51,572 bases of DNA from Ignavibacteria bacterium (GTDB lineage Bacteria; Bacteroidota; Ignavibacteria; Kapaibacteriales; UBA2268), in the NCBI GenBank assembly GCA_031261605.1, contig JAISJI010000042.1, positions 1 through 51,572 on the forward strand, written 5' to 3'. Below are positions 44,831 to 51,572 of the stretch, piece after piece (the first letter of the stretch is position 1; the number at the start of each line of letters is the position of its first letter). The notes under the pieces were generated by a model that worked only from the letters and a program-made list of their open reading frames with translations, ran no database searches and was not told the origin of the DNA. The position numbers and the translations under genes are program-made.

Positions 44831-45691
44831 ATGAAAATAAAACATCCAGATAATAGAAATGTAGATATACTATTTGCTTCATTTGGAGCAAATAAAATTC
44901 GCACAAAAGATATGATAGAGGCAATATTTCCGGATATGATTGAAAAATGTGCATTTTGCCATAAGCCAATAACATCAGAACTCGCTTGGGAATGCAGAGA
45001 GAGTCCCGATGGCATTCATCATTCAAAAGATGAATTGGATGAATGCTATTTGTGTGGTCAATTATTTATTCCTGACTTTTATGATGATAGTTGTCCATCA
45101 AATCAACATGGAGATGGACATTCTGGAAAGTATTGGTATGTAGATTACTTGGATGCAAAAAAACGGTCATTAGAAGAAAATTTGCTTGATTTGCTTGAAT
45201 GGTTATTAAAAGAAAATTGGATTGAAATAGATGGTAATTATCATATTGATAACGATAATAAAGTTCATGCTTATGGAAATGTGAAGGTAAAGAAATCCAT
45301 TTTCAATAAACTACCTATAGAATTTGATTTTGTGCTCGGAGATTTTGATTGTAGCGGTATCGGATTGGAATCGCTTGCTGGAAGTCCGGAAAAAGTTTTT
45401 GGTAATTTCTTTTGTCATAGAAACAAACTACGGTCTCTCAAAGAAGGTCCTAATGTAGTATTGCATAGTTATCACTGCAACAGCAATAGGTTAGTATCTT
45501 TTGAAGGGATTCCGACCACTATTGGAAATTTGTTATGCCAACATAATAGGTTTTTAGCGTTAGATTTTCTTCCGGAAAAAGTTTATGGTAATTTTGTGGT
45601 TTATGATAATCCGATAGCCAATAGAGCCATTTTCACAAAGAAAATCATAAAAAAACATTGCAAAGTATTCGGTAAAATAATAATCAAATAA
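44831..45691 (+). CDS. Zinc-ribbon-like domain fused to LRR-like repeats
   Basis: A 286-residue protein. The first 100 residues carry two CxxC pairs (C40/C43 and C72/C75) plus C55, C88 and several His, a likely zinc-binding treble-clef or ribbon. From about residue 120 it has the same layout as the LRR-like genes at 33151 and 33857: YHIDNDNKVHAYGNVKVKKS, LPIEFDFVLGDFDCSG, then about five repeats (LESLAGSPEKVFGNFFCHRN and so on). This is a domain fusion that ties the LRR-like family to a possible nucleic-acid- or protein-binding head. Confidence 0.6.
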   Translation: MKIKHPDNRNVDILFASFGANKIRTKDMIEAIFPDMIEKCAFCHKPITSELAWECRESPDGIHHSKDELDECYLCGQLFIPDFYDDSCPSNQHGDGHSGKYWYVDYLDAKKRSLEENLLDLLEWLLKENWIEIDGNYHIDNDNKVHAYGNVKVKKSIFNKLPIEFDFVLGDFDCSGIGLESLAGSPEKVFGNFFCHRNKLRSLKEGPNVVLHSYHCNSNRLVSFEGIPTTIGNLLCQHNRFLALDFLPEKVYGNFVVYDNPIANRAIFTKKIIKKHCKVFGKIIIK

Positions 45692-45693
45692 TT

Positions 45694-46743
45694 ATGAAAA
45701 TATTAAATAAAAACGAAATTAGAAAAAATTTATTAATCATTGCTTGCCTTTTCTGTATTTTTATAGTTGTGGGTTTAGTTTTACATTTCTGCGAACCAAA
45801 TGTGGTATTAAATACCGGCAATGCCGCTGTTAATGATACGATTATAACGGAAAAAGAATATAGAATAAATTTTGAATTTATTCCACGAATGTATTATGAT
45901 GACCGCCCCGATAAAGAAAAATTTTATACAACAAAAAAATCTGTTACGTTGGGTTGTGGTGAAAAATTTAAGATTGGCAAGGAGCAATATAATGAATTAG
46001 TGGATAAATTTTCATTTATTTTTAGAGATGACATATTGCATCCGGATTCGGTAGTGGGAGATTTTTGGAAATGGAATTATTTATTTGATAAAGATTATGA
46101 TAGAAGGGCGTTTTTTCATTCTTATGATACTCTGTTCCGAAACATACCGGGCGGTTTTGGGTTTAGATATCCAAATGATTGTATTTTGTGTCTATACATT
46201 GCTGTTTGTGCTGAAAAGAATGGGTGTGCGAAGCAAAGCAAAGTATTGAATAAATTAAGAGATATTTTATCTTATCATTGTAATATGCAATGGCATTCTA
46301 GTATGGGGTTGGGAACTGCCGGGGTAATGGTAGAATTGAGTCAAACTGCAGAAATTGAATATTTTATAAGTCAATATAGGGATAAAACAATGACAGATGA
46401 AGAATTTCAATTTAGAAAATACTGCCTCATTAGTTACTACTTTGATGTATTTCCTTTGTTGCATTGGTGGTATCATCCCCTAAAGGATATTGAGGATGAG
46501 GAGGAATATAATGATTGGTATGATCGTTATGAAGGAAACTATAAAAGATACACAGAATTTTATAGTGATTTTCAGAAAAAATTAGAGAAGTTAATTTCAG
46601 AGCCACTTTATTTATATTATGTCGAGCAATACTTAGATTATAAGGATGATTTTTATTGGATTATGGAGGAATTGCGTAGTTATACTTCTGGGTGGGATGG
46701 TTTTTATGGTAGGTTATGGTATTTCTTACAATTTTTAACGTAA
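45694..46743 (+). CDS. Membrane-anchored hypothetical protein
   Basis: A 349-residue protein with an N-terminal membrane helix (residues 11-32) and the linker LNTGNAAVNDT, shared in pattern with the gene at 43184. The exported part is rich in Tyr, Trp and acidic residues (YDDRPDKEKFY, WWYHPLKDIEDEEEYNDWYD) with no known motif. It starts two bases after the zinc/LRR gene stop, so it is co-transcribed with it. Confidence 0.5.
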   Translation: MKILNKNEIRKNLLIIACLFCIFIVVGLVLHFCEPNVVLNTGNAAVNDTIITEKEYRINFEFIPRMYYDDRPDKEKFYTTKKSVTLGCGEKFKIGKEQYNELVDKFSFIFRDDILHPDSVVGDFWKWNYLFDKDYDRRAFFHSYDTLFRNIPGGFGFRYPNDCILCLYIAVCAEKNGCAKQSKVLNKLRDILSYHCNMQWHSSMGLGTAGVMVELSQTAEIEYFISQYRDKTMTDEEFQFRKYCLISYYFDVFPLLHWWYHPLKDIEDEEEYNDWYDRYEGNYKRYTEFYSDFQKKLEKLISEPLYLYYVEQYLDYKDDFYWIMEELRSYTSGWDGFYGRLWYFLQFLT

Positions 46744-46805
46744 TTAGTTTAAAAACAAGAAACTCTTAGAGAAAAAGCATAAAGTGTTGCGTCAATATGT
46801 ATTTT

Positions 46806-46882
46806 CGGGTAAAGAGTTTATATAATGGAAATAGAAAATATGGGCGAATGTAGAGGTAGCGCATCAATATTTTGAAAAATAA
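46806..46882 (+). pseudogene. Relic of the 3' end of the operon's unknown gene
   Basis: The frame ending at 46882 reads KIWANVEVAHQYFEK, matching GKIWADVKVTHQHY at the C-terminus of the product of 42391. Upstream codons show F-S-x-K-E-F-I-like remains interrupted by stops. It is a decayed paralogue tail just before the exonuclease gene. Confidence 0.5.
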
Positions 46883-46898
46883 CTTAATAATATAAATT

Positions 46899-47402
46899 AT
46901 GAAAAATTTTGCAGCCATTGATTTTGAAACCGCAAATTACGCTAGTTGTAGCGTTTGTAGCGTAGGTATAGTAATTGTGGAGGACGGACAAATAGCGGAT
47001 AGTATTTATCACCTGATTCGCCCATACCCCAATTATTATATTCCGCAATTCATTTATATTCACGGAATTACCTATTCCGATACGATGAACGCAAAGAAAT
47101 TTCCTAATGTTTGGGCAGAAATTGCTCCAAAGATTGTAGGATTGCCTTTGGTGGCACATAATAGTTCTTTTGATGAGGGCTGTTTACGAGCGGTGCATTC
47201 TTTTTATAAAATGGATTATCCGGATTATAAATTCTATTGCACTTACCGAGCATCGCGAAAAATATACGGGAAAACTCTACCCAATTATCAACTGCATACA
47301 GTGGCGGCACATTGCGGCTATGATTTAACTAACCATCACAATGCTTTAGCAGATGCGGAAGCGTGTGCACACATTGCGATGCAAATAATAGAAGACGTGT
47401 AG
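46899..47402 (+). CDS. DEDDh 3'-5' exonuclease, DnaQ/ExoX-like
   Basis: A 167-residue stand-alone exonuclease domain: FAAIDFETA (D8, E10), AHNSSFDEGCL (D92) and NHHNALADAEA (H147, D152) complete the DEDDh set. The short form fits ExoX or an RNase T-like enzyme that trims single strands from the 3' end. It may act on DNA or RNA; the sequence alone does not tell. Being in the same island as RtcB and Thg1, RNA end trimming is possible. Confidence 0.88.
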   Translation: MKNFAAIDFETANYASCSVCSVGIVIVEDGQIADSIYHLIRPYPNYYIPQFIYIHGITYSDTMNAKKFPNVWAEIAPKIVGLPLVAHNSSFDEGCLRAVHSFYKMDYPDYKFYCTYRASRKIYGKTLPNYQLHTVAAHCGYDLTNHHNALADAEACAHIAMQIIEDV

Positions 47403-47455
47403 TGTTATAGTCCTAACTTATCAATAAACATATTTAATTATAGGGAAAATATATA

Positions 47456-48235
47456 ATGTCAAAACAATTCTTATTACACCTAAATTATGGCAATGCCAGC
47501 AGTGCCCTCAGTCGCTTTATAGATTCGTTGGAAGGTAGAGAGCCACGCATTGCTTGGTATCCATCCGCTGGCTGGGACTTTAGAGATTTATTATATTTAT
47601 CACCACAATACGCTAAATATAATCCGGCAAGCCAAGCAGAACCTGCTCCTCCTGATTTGTTTCTTCATACTGATTATTTCCCTTGGGGTGGTCCAGATTT
47701 TTTGGATACAAGAACGCTTTACGAAGGTTACAATACTGTTGTTATAGCAGAAAGTATTGAGATGCTACAATATCTATCTCTTCCTTTACATTGTGGAATC
47801 GTTAATTTCCCTCGTGGTAGTATTGCAACTAACAAAGTCGTTTTTATGAATGTAAAAGTTGGAAGCAATAAACTTGGCGAGATAAGTTATCCTATTTTGT
47901 ATGCTTTTTGCGAGAATGAGTCATTTTGTGCAGAGGTAATGTTGCCAAACGAAACTCATATTTCTCACGTCATTCATAACCGCTACGGAGGTGGTCTTGG
48001 AGGTGGTGGCAAATCAAGAGGTGGTTGGATATTGAATGTTCTCAAAAAACTATATTGTGAGTTATTTATTTCTGATGGACGGCACAATGAAATAGAAGGT
48101 GGAGACATAAGCGCTATGAAACGATATCCAATACTTGCATCAAAAGATGCACCAACTTTAACCTCTATTAGAAGTATATCATCTAAATTATGGTCAGATT
48201 ATAGTAAAACAATTGATTGGAATCTGGTTTCATAG
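47456..48235 (+). CDS. Conserved hypothetical protein with Gly-rich loop
   Basis: A 259-residue soluble protein. It has the phrases RIAWYPSAGWDFRDLLYLSP near the start, PDLFLHTDYFPW, and a glycine-rich loop NRYGGGLGGGGKSRGGW at about residue 180. I have a sense of having seen this pattern in other Bacteroidota islands but cannot name a family. The loop could bind a phosphate, though it is not a P-loop. It is the last plus-strand gene and is convergent with the secreted protein gene that follows. Confidence 0.55.
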   Translation: MSKQFLLHLNYGNASSALSRFIDSLEGREPRIAWYPSAGWDFRDLLYLSPQYAKYNPASQAEPAPPDLFLHTDYFPWGGPDFLDTRTLYEGYNTVVIAESIEMLQYLSLPLHCGIVNFPRGSIATNKVVFMNVKVGSNKLGEISYPILYAFCENESFCAEVMLPNETHISHVIHNRYGGGLGGGGKSRGGWILNVLKKLYCELFISDGRHNEIEGGDISAMKRYPILASKDAPTLTSIRSISSKLWSDYSKTIDWNLVS

Positions 48236-48308
48236 CAATTTTTTGCATTCATCAAAAAATTCGAATTTACTACCTCCCGGCTCTCCTTCGTAATCCTTGA
48301 GGTAGGTC
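48230..48308 (-). pseudogene. Out-of-frame 3' tail of the secreted-protein gene
   Basis: Just after the present stop of the gene at 48309, another minus-strand frame continues as protein-like sequence (ALFAKTYLKDYEGEPGGSKF, then EFFDECKKLL) to a TGA at 48230. A one-base shift near 48320 would join it to the gene and add about 27 residues. Confidence 0.45.
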
Positions 48309-49865
48309 TTAGCGAATAGTGCGGTATATTGGTTTTTCTACATAATATTTGTCTATTTTTAATTGTATTTCTTTCTTAAACGATGATAGGTATTCTATAA
48401 TATTTTCATCTGCCGCTTTTTTATTGTTTGTTATTATAATTTTCATTGATTTATAATCTTCATGATAATCTGCTAATTCAACGTCCAAAATCTGCTCTAC
48501 TGCTTTGTAATATATTGCATCTAATCTTTTAAGTTCTTCACTTACAACATATTCAATAAATTCAAAGTATTGTTCTGCACCTTTATTATTAATAACTTCT
48601 TTTAGTATTTTCAGAGAGTTATTTAATAATGCGGTTACTTCATCTTTGTAATATTCAAAAAATGTGGTGTCTATATCCTCATCTATTATAACTAGTTCTT
48701 TCTTTTGCGTCTTGTGATATAATGTAGTTTCAAGCCAATTAGCGATTTGTAATTCTGTTTGGCTATCACGAATAAATGTTATGGTATCTTCTTCAAGTGC
48801 CTCATAGCGGCGGTAGTAATCCCACCAAAAAGTTTTAAGAATGTTCCCACCATTATGCAGATAAAGATAATCTTTCTCATCTGTATCTAATAATTCATTC
48901 TCAAGTTTTAGTTTAAGTAATTCTGTGAATTCAAAAGATTCCGAATGTTCTTGCTTTTCTATTGCGGCGTTCAATGCAATGTGTATATATTCATTTTCTG
49001 TCGTATTTCTTTCTTTTTTCAGAAGTTGAACTTCTTTATGGAATAGTTTTCCATAATAACTATTTCTGGTATTCTTATTCATTTTCTTATCTATTAATTG
49101 CAGGTCTAATGGGTCTATATTTTCCATATTATACAAAAAGAATGCTATAAGCAGTTCATTTGTTGCAGAGTGCTCTACAAATTCTCGCCAGAACTGCGAC
49201 AGTTTAGCAATAGAATCTTTATCTGCTGCATCTACACGAGTTATAGCATTCTTAAAATCATCATATTTTTGATAGAATGGGTCATTATAGTATTTTCCTG
49301 ATATTTTATATAATTGGGGACCAAGATGCGTATTATTTATCGCCGAACCTCCTATTATGTAATTCCCTTCTGTGATGAGGAATATCGGGTCTTCCATTTC
49401 TATATACATCGGCATTTTGTTATATTGTATAGTGCTTACTCCAGTATCATCCTCTTTCCATATTCCTAATTGTAAGCTCTCGGATATATATTCTATACTA
49501 TAGCACTGGCTATGCGAATGTTTACCTTTATAAACAAATGCGTTATGCTCTTTGATGGCTATAATAAATGATGCTTCGTCGGGAATTGAGAATTCATCTT
49601 TAACATCAATTGAATGGAATAATAATGTATCCCCCGGAAGCAAACCATTGATGTAGCCAGTAATTGTAAATTGTATCTGCTTTGTATTTGATGGCTTTGC
49701 TTTTCGTGTCTTTGTTTTAGTATATGTGGCTTGTGTATTATCAGTTTCGAGGTTTGGTTTTATTGCTCCCCGCATTGAAGATACAGAGACGCCTGCTAAT
49801 GCACTCGTTGCTCCAATTAATGCAATAGCAACGAGTGCAATTAAAATTTTTTTAAGATTAATCAT
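48309..49865 (-). CDS. Secreted protein with DUF4369-like N-terminal domain
   Basis: A 518-residue protein with a signal peptide (residues 1-24, ending ALAG). Residues about 64-160 (IQFTITGYINGLLPGDTLLF onward) resemble DUF4369, the beta-domain found before thioredoxin-like folds in Bacteroidota. The remaining 350 residues are helical and rich in Lys, Glu and Leu with no Cys-x-x-Cys thioredoxin motif, so the usual redox partner domain is absent or replaced. The C-terminus is likely shortened by a frameshift near 48320. Function unknown. Confidence 0.6.
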   Translation of the reverse strand: MINLKKILIALVAIALIGATSALAGVSVSSMRGAIKPNLETDNTQATYTKTKTRKAKPSNTKQIQFTITGYINGLLPGDTLLFHSIDVKDEFSIPDEASFIIAIKEHNAFVYKGKHSHSQCYSIEYISESLQLGIWKEDDTGVSTIQYNKMPMYIEMEDPIFLITEGNYIIGGSAINNTHLGPQLYKISGKYYNDPFYQKYDDFKNAITRVDAADKDSIAKLSQFWREFVEHSATNELLIAFFLYNMENIDPLDLQLIDKKMNKNTRNSYYGKLFHKEVQLLKKERNTTENEYIHIALNAAIEKQEHSESFEFTELLKLKLENELLDTDEKDYLYLHNGGNILKTFWWDYYRRYEALEEDTITFIRDSQTELQIANWLETTLYHKTQKKELVIIDEDIDTTFFEYYKDEVTALLNNSLKILKEVINNKGAEQYFEFIEYVVSEELKRLDAIYYKAVEQILDVELADYHEDYKSMKIIITNNKKAADENIIEYLSSFKKEIQLKIDKYYVEKPIYRTIR

Positions 49866-49979
49866 TAATTCCTGCCAGTTTTACGTCTTGGCGGACAATA
49901 ATATAATTGATAATGCACTAAATTGTTTGTATATTTATTCTTGTTTGTTAAGAGCATCAATACTTCTTTGTATAAACGT

Positions 49980-50049
49980 TTATTGGACTTTTCCATTGAT
50001 ATTTACATACAAATTGCCACATTCTTCTTTCTAGTACCTACACGCATAC
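49980..50049 (-). pseudogene. Decayed fourth repeat of the lipoprotein gene
   Basis: Downstream of the lipoprotein stop, another frame still reads LTESGKYACRY, stop, KEECGNLYVNINGKVQ, clearly one more unit of the same 40-residue repeat. A small deletion near 50075 shifted the frame, and a further nonsense codon has arisen since. Confidence 0.7.
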
Positions 50050-50520
50050 TTACCGCTCTCGGTGAGGTAAGTCATATTGCACACTATCATACGGTCCGCT
50101 TATCTCTCCATTGATATTTACATACCAACCGCCATATTCCTCTTTCACTTTCAAGTACTGATACGCATAGTTACCGCTCTCAGTGAGGAGTAAATCAGAT
50201 ACATAATCATACGGTCCGCTTATCTCTCCATTGATACTTACATAAGCATTGTTGTATAATTCCTCTTTCTCTTTGTAACTATACGCATGGTTGCCACTCT
50301 CAGTGAGGAGTAAATCAGATACATAATAATACGGTCCGCTTATCTTTCCATTGATATTTACATAGTAACTGACACCTTTCTCTTTCTGATAAATATATGC
50401 ATAGTTACCACTCTCGGTGTGGTGTAAAAAAAACGATACGGAATGATAGCCGGTGTTACAGCCCGTTGCTCCAATTACCGCGATAACAACAATCGCTAAG
50501 AAATACTTAATTGATTTCAT
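50050..50520 (-). CDS. Lipoprotein of tandem 40-residue repeats
   Basis: A 156-residue protein with a lipobox (IGATGC, lipidated Cys21). The mature part is made of tandem 40-residue repeats with the consensus LLLTESGNYAYxYxxKEE, then YVxINGEISGPYDYVSD. At the DNA level the period is exactly 120 bases, marked by ACGGTCCGCT at 50091, 50211 and 50331. The repeats resemble short WG-like beta-hairpin units. The last nine residues (SVQYDLPHRER) come from a frameshift into the fourth repeat, so the protein is shorter than its ancestor. Such arrays vary in copy number by slippage. Confidence 0.65.
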   Translation of the reverse strand: MKSIKYFLAIVVIAVIGATGCNTGYHSVSFFLHHTESGNYAYIYQKEKGVSYYVNINGKISGPYYYVSDLLLTESGNHAYSYKEKEELYNNAYVSINGEISGPYDYVSDLLLTESGNYAYQYLKVKEEYGGWYVNINGEISGPYDSVQYDLPHRER

Positions 50521-50565
50521 TGTGGATTTCTCCTATATTTGTTTAAAAATTATTATCTCATTTAT

Positions 50566-51572
50566 TTATTCTAAGTCAAAAAATCTGCCGTCATCACTCA
50601 TTCCCAGCGGATTCTTTGTTCTCTCTAACCAGTCAGATGATTGCAATTCTGGCAAAGGTTCAGCATTTACATTCTTATCAAAACTATTTCTTACGCTCTC
50701 TATAATATCTTTTTCAAGAGTTGTAATCATCATTTTAAATATCTTGGCGGCTACTTTGGGAAATTCCAAAAGAAGAATTTGGGTATTATCTCCAATTTTA
50801 TAAATATCCAGGACTTTGAAAAAAGCGCCCGGTCTCAAAACCGCAAGACCAAAATTTCCATCATCGGGAGTAAATTCAAATATAGATAAATCTTTTGCAT
50901 TTGACGTTGCAATTACATAGCGCAAATTGCCAGTAAGACCACCTTCCTTGTGAGTCATATCCGTAATCCCTCTTTCTGTAATAATTTGCATTACTTGGTA
51001 GTTAGAAATTAATTCCGTAGGCAGTTTGGTATCCCTGTAGAATAGTTTTAATCCGACAAATGCCTTATCAAATACATTATCTAACATTGAACCAACAGCA
51101 CTTACTCCCTTTATTTTTTCTATGTGTTTCTGCGCTTGCGTAGCAATTCCATTATCTATTGCATTTGATGCTAATACCTTTTCAAAAAGTTTTAACGCCT
51201 CGTCATTCCTTCCTAATGCTTCGCAAGCAATACCTTTCTGTAGCCAAGCACCTACATAATCTGGCTCAATGGATAATATCTTGTCGTAGCATTCAATCGC
51301 CTGGATAAATCTCCCTGCACCGTGATGAATAATACCAGCGTAATACCAAGCACAAGCAGCGATGCTATCGGAGTCGAGCGTTGTCACTTTGTAAAAGCAC
51401 ACGAGTGCCTCTTCGTATTGTTTTGCCGCAAAAGCAATAACACCTTTTTGCAGCCAAGCATCAGTATAATTTGGATTAATTGCAATTGCTTTATCCAAGT
51501 ATTCTAAACCTTCTTTGTTTTTTCCGGTTTCAAATGAATCGGCGGCTTTGTCGAAATAACTTTTCGCAGTGG
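50566..51572 (-). CDS. TPR-repeat protein, 5' end outside the window
   Basis: The frame stays open to the right edge (the visible part begins AKSYFDKAADSFETGKNKEG), so the gene is partial. The first in-frame start inside the window (51498) falls within a TPR and is not the true start. Four to five TPR units are visible (YTDAWLQKGVIAFAAKQYEE, YVGAWLQKGIACEALGRNDE). Then comes a 170-residue C-terminal domain with no recognised fold. It ends with a short acidic tail (DDGRFFDLE). TPR proteins act as scaffolds; the partner is unknown. Confidence 0.8.
   Translation of the reverse strand, partial: TAKSYFDKAADSFETGKNKEGLEYLDKAIAINPNYTDAWLQKGVIAFAAKQYEEALVCFYKVTTLDSDSIAACAWYYAGIIHHGAGRFIQAIECYDKILSIEPDYVGAWLQKGIACEALGRNDEALKLFEKVLASNAIDNGIATQAQKHIEKIKGVSAVGSMLDNVFDKAFVGLKLFYRDTKLPTELISNYQVMQIITERGITDMTHKEGGLTGNLRYVIATSNAKDLSIFEFTPDDGNFGLAVLRPGAFFKVLDIYKIGDNTQILLLEFPKVAAKIFKMMITTLEKDIIESVRNSFDKNVNAEPLPELQSSDWLERTKNPLGMSDDGRFFDLE

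Overview
The window is AT-rich and suggests a member of the Bacteroidota/FCB lineage. The evidence is a type IX secretion C-terminal sorting domain on a giant SBBP-repeat protein, a short primary sigma factor without region 1.1, an IgGFc-binding-type surface protein, GLUG-like secreted repeats, a TMEM260/DUF2723 membrane protein, a BatD-like protein, and promoters of the TTTG-N20-TAnnTTTG kind. A fliW-csrA pair together with type IX secretion hints at a branch such as Kapabacteria or Ignavibacteria rather than Bacteroides proper. That placement is inference.

Layout. Positions 185-8485 lie on the minus strand: three secreted or surface proteins, a small membrane protein, a response regulator, csrA, fliW and the primary sigma factor. 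Positions 8737-11058 (+) hold arginase and a BatD-like protein. Positions 11144-18489 (-) are mostly housekeeping: an MlaE permease, a family 9 glycosyltransferase, glutamine synthetase, a decayed gene, purD, a beta-helix lipoprotein, a 30-residue Cox24/AURKAIP1-type protein and an HU protein. Positions 18628-30025 (+) hold a CAAX protease, an Omp85-like protein, the type IX cargo protein and the DUF2723 protein, closed by a strong terminator.

Positions 30100-48235 (+) form an accessory island with many internal duplications. It opens with a structured, duplicated leader RNA in front of an unusual fusion: a Clp/Hsp100-type AAA+ module joined to an FtsH-type M41 peptidase. Next comes a patchwork of small genes (LRR-like proteins, tiny acidic proteins, DUF-like proteins) driven by near-identical copies of one promoter-leader cassette. 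The centre of the island is a tight co-directional run: a Ro60/DUF2828-like vWA protein, RtcB RNA ligase, a DprA-like protein, a Thg1-like 3'-5' nucleotidyltransferase and an unknown protein. This reads as an RNA repair or RNA surveillance operon. Fast-evolving membrane-anchored and LRR-like proteins follow, then a DEDDh exonuclease.

Positions 48236-51572 (-) carry a secreted protein with a probable 3' frameshift, a 40-residue-repeat lipoprotein whose last repeat has decayed, and a TPR protein cut by the window edge.

The most interesting items are the RNA-repair-type operon, the Clp-M41 fusion protease, the two copies of a conserved structured leader, and the repeated promoter cassette that may place several island genes under common control. 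I saw no tRNA, rRNA, CRISPR array, transposase or integrase.
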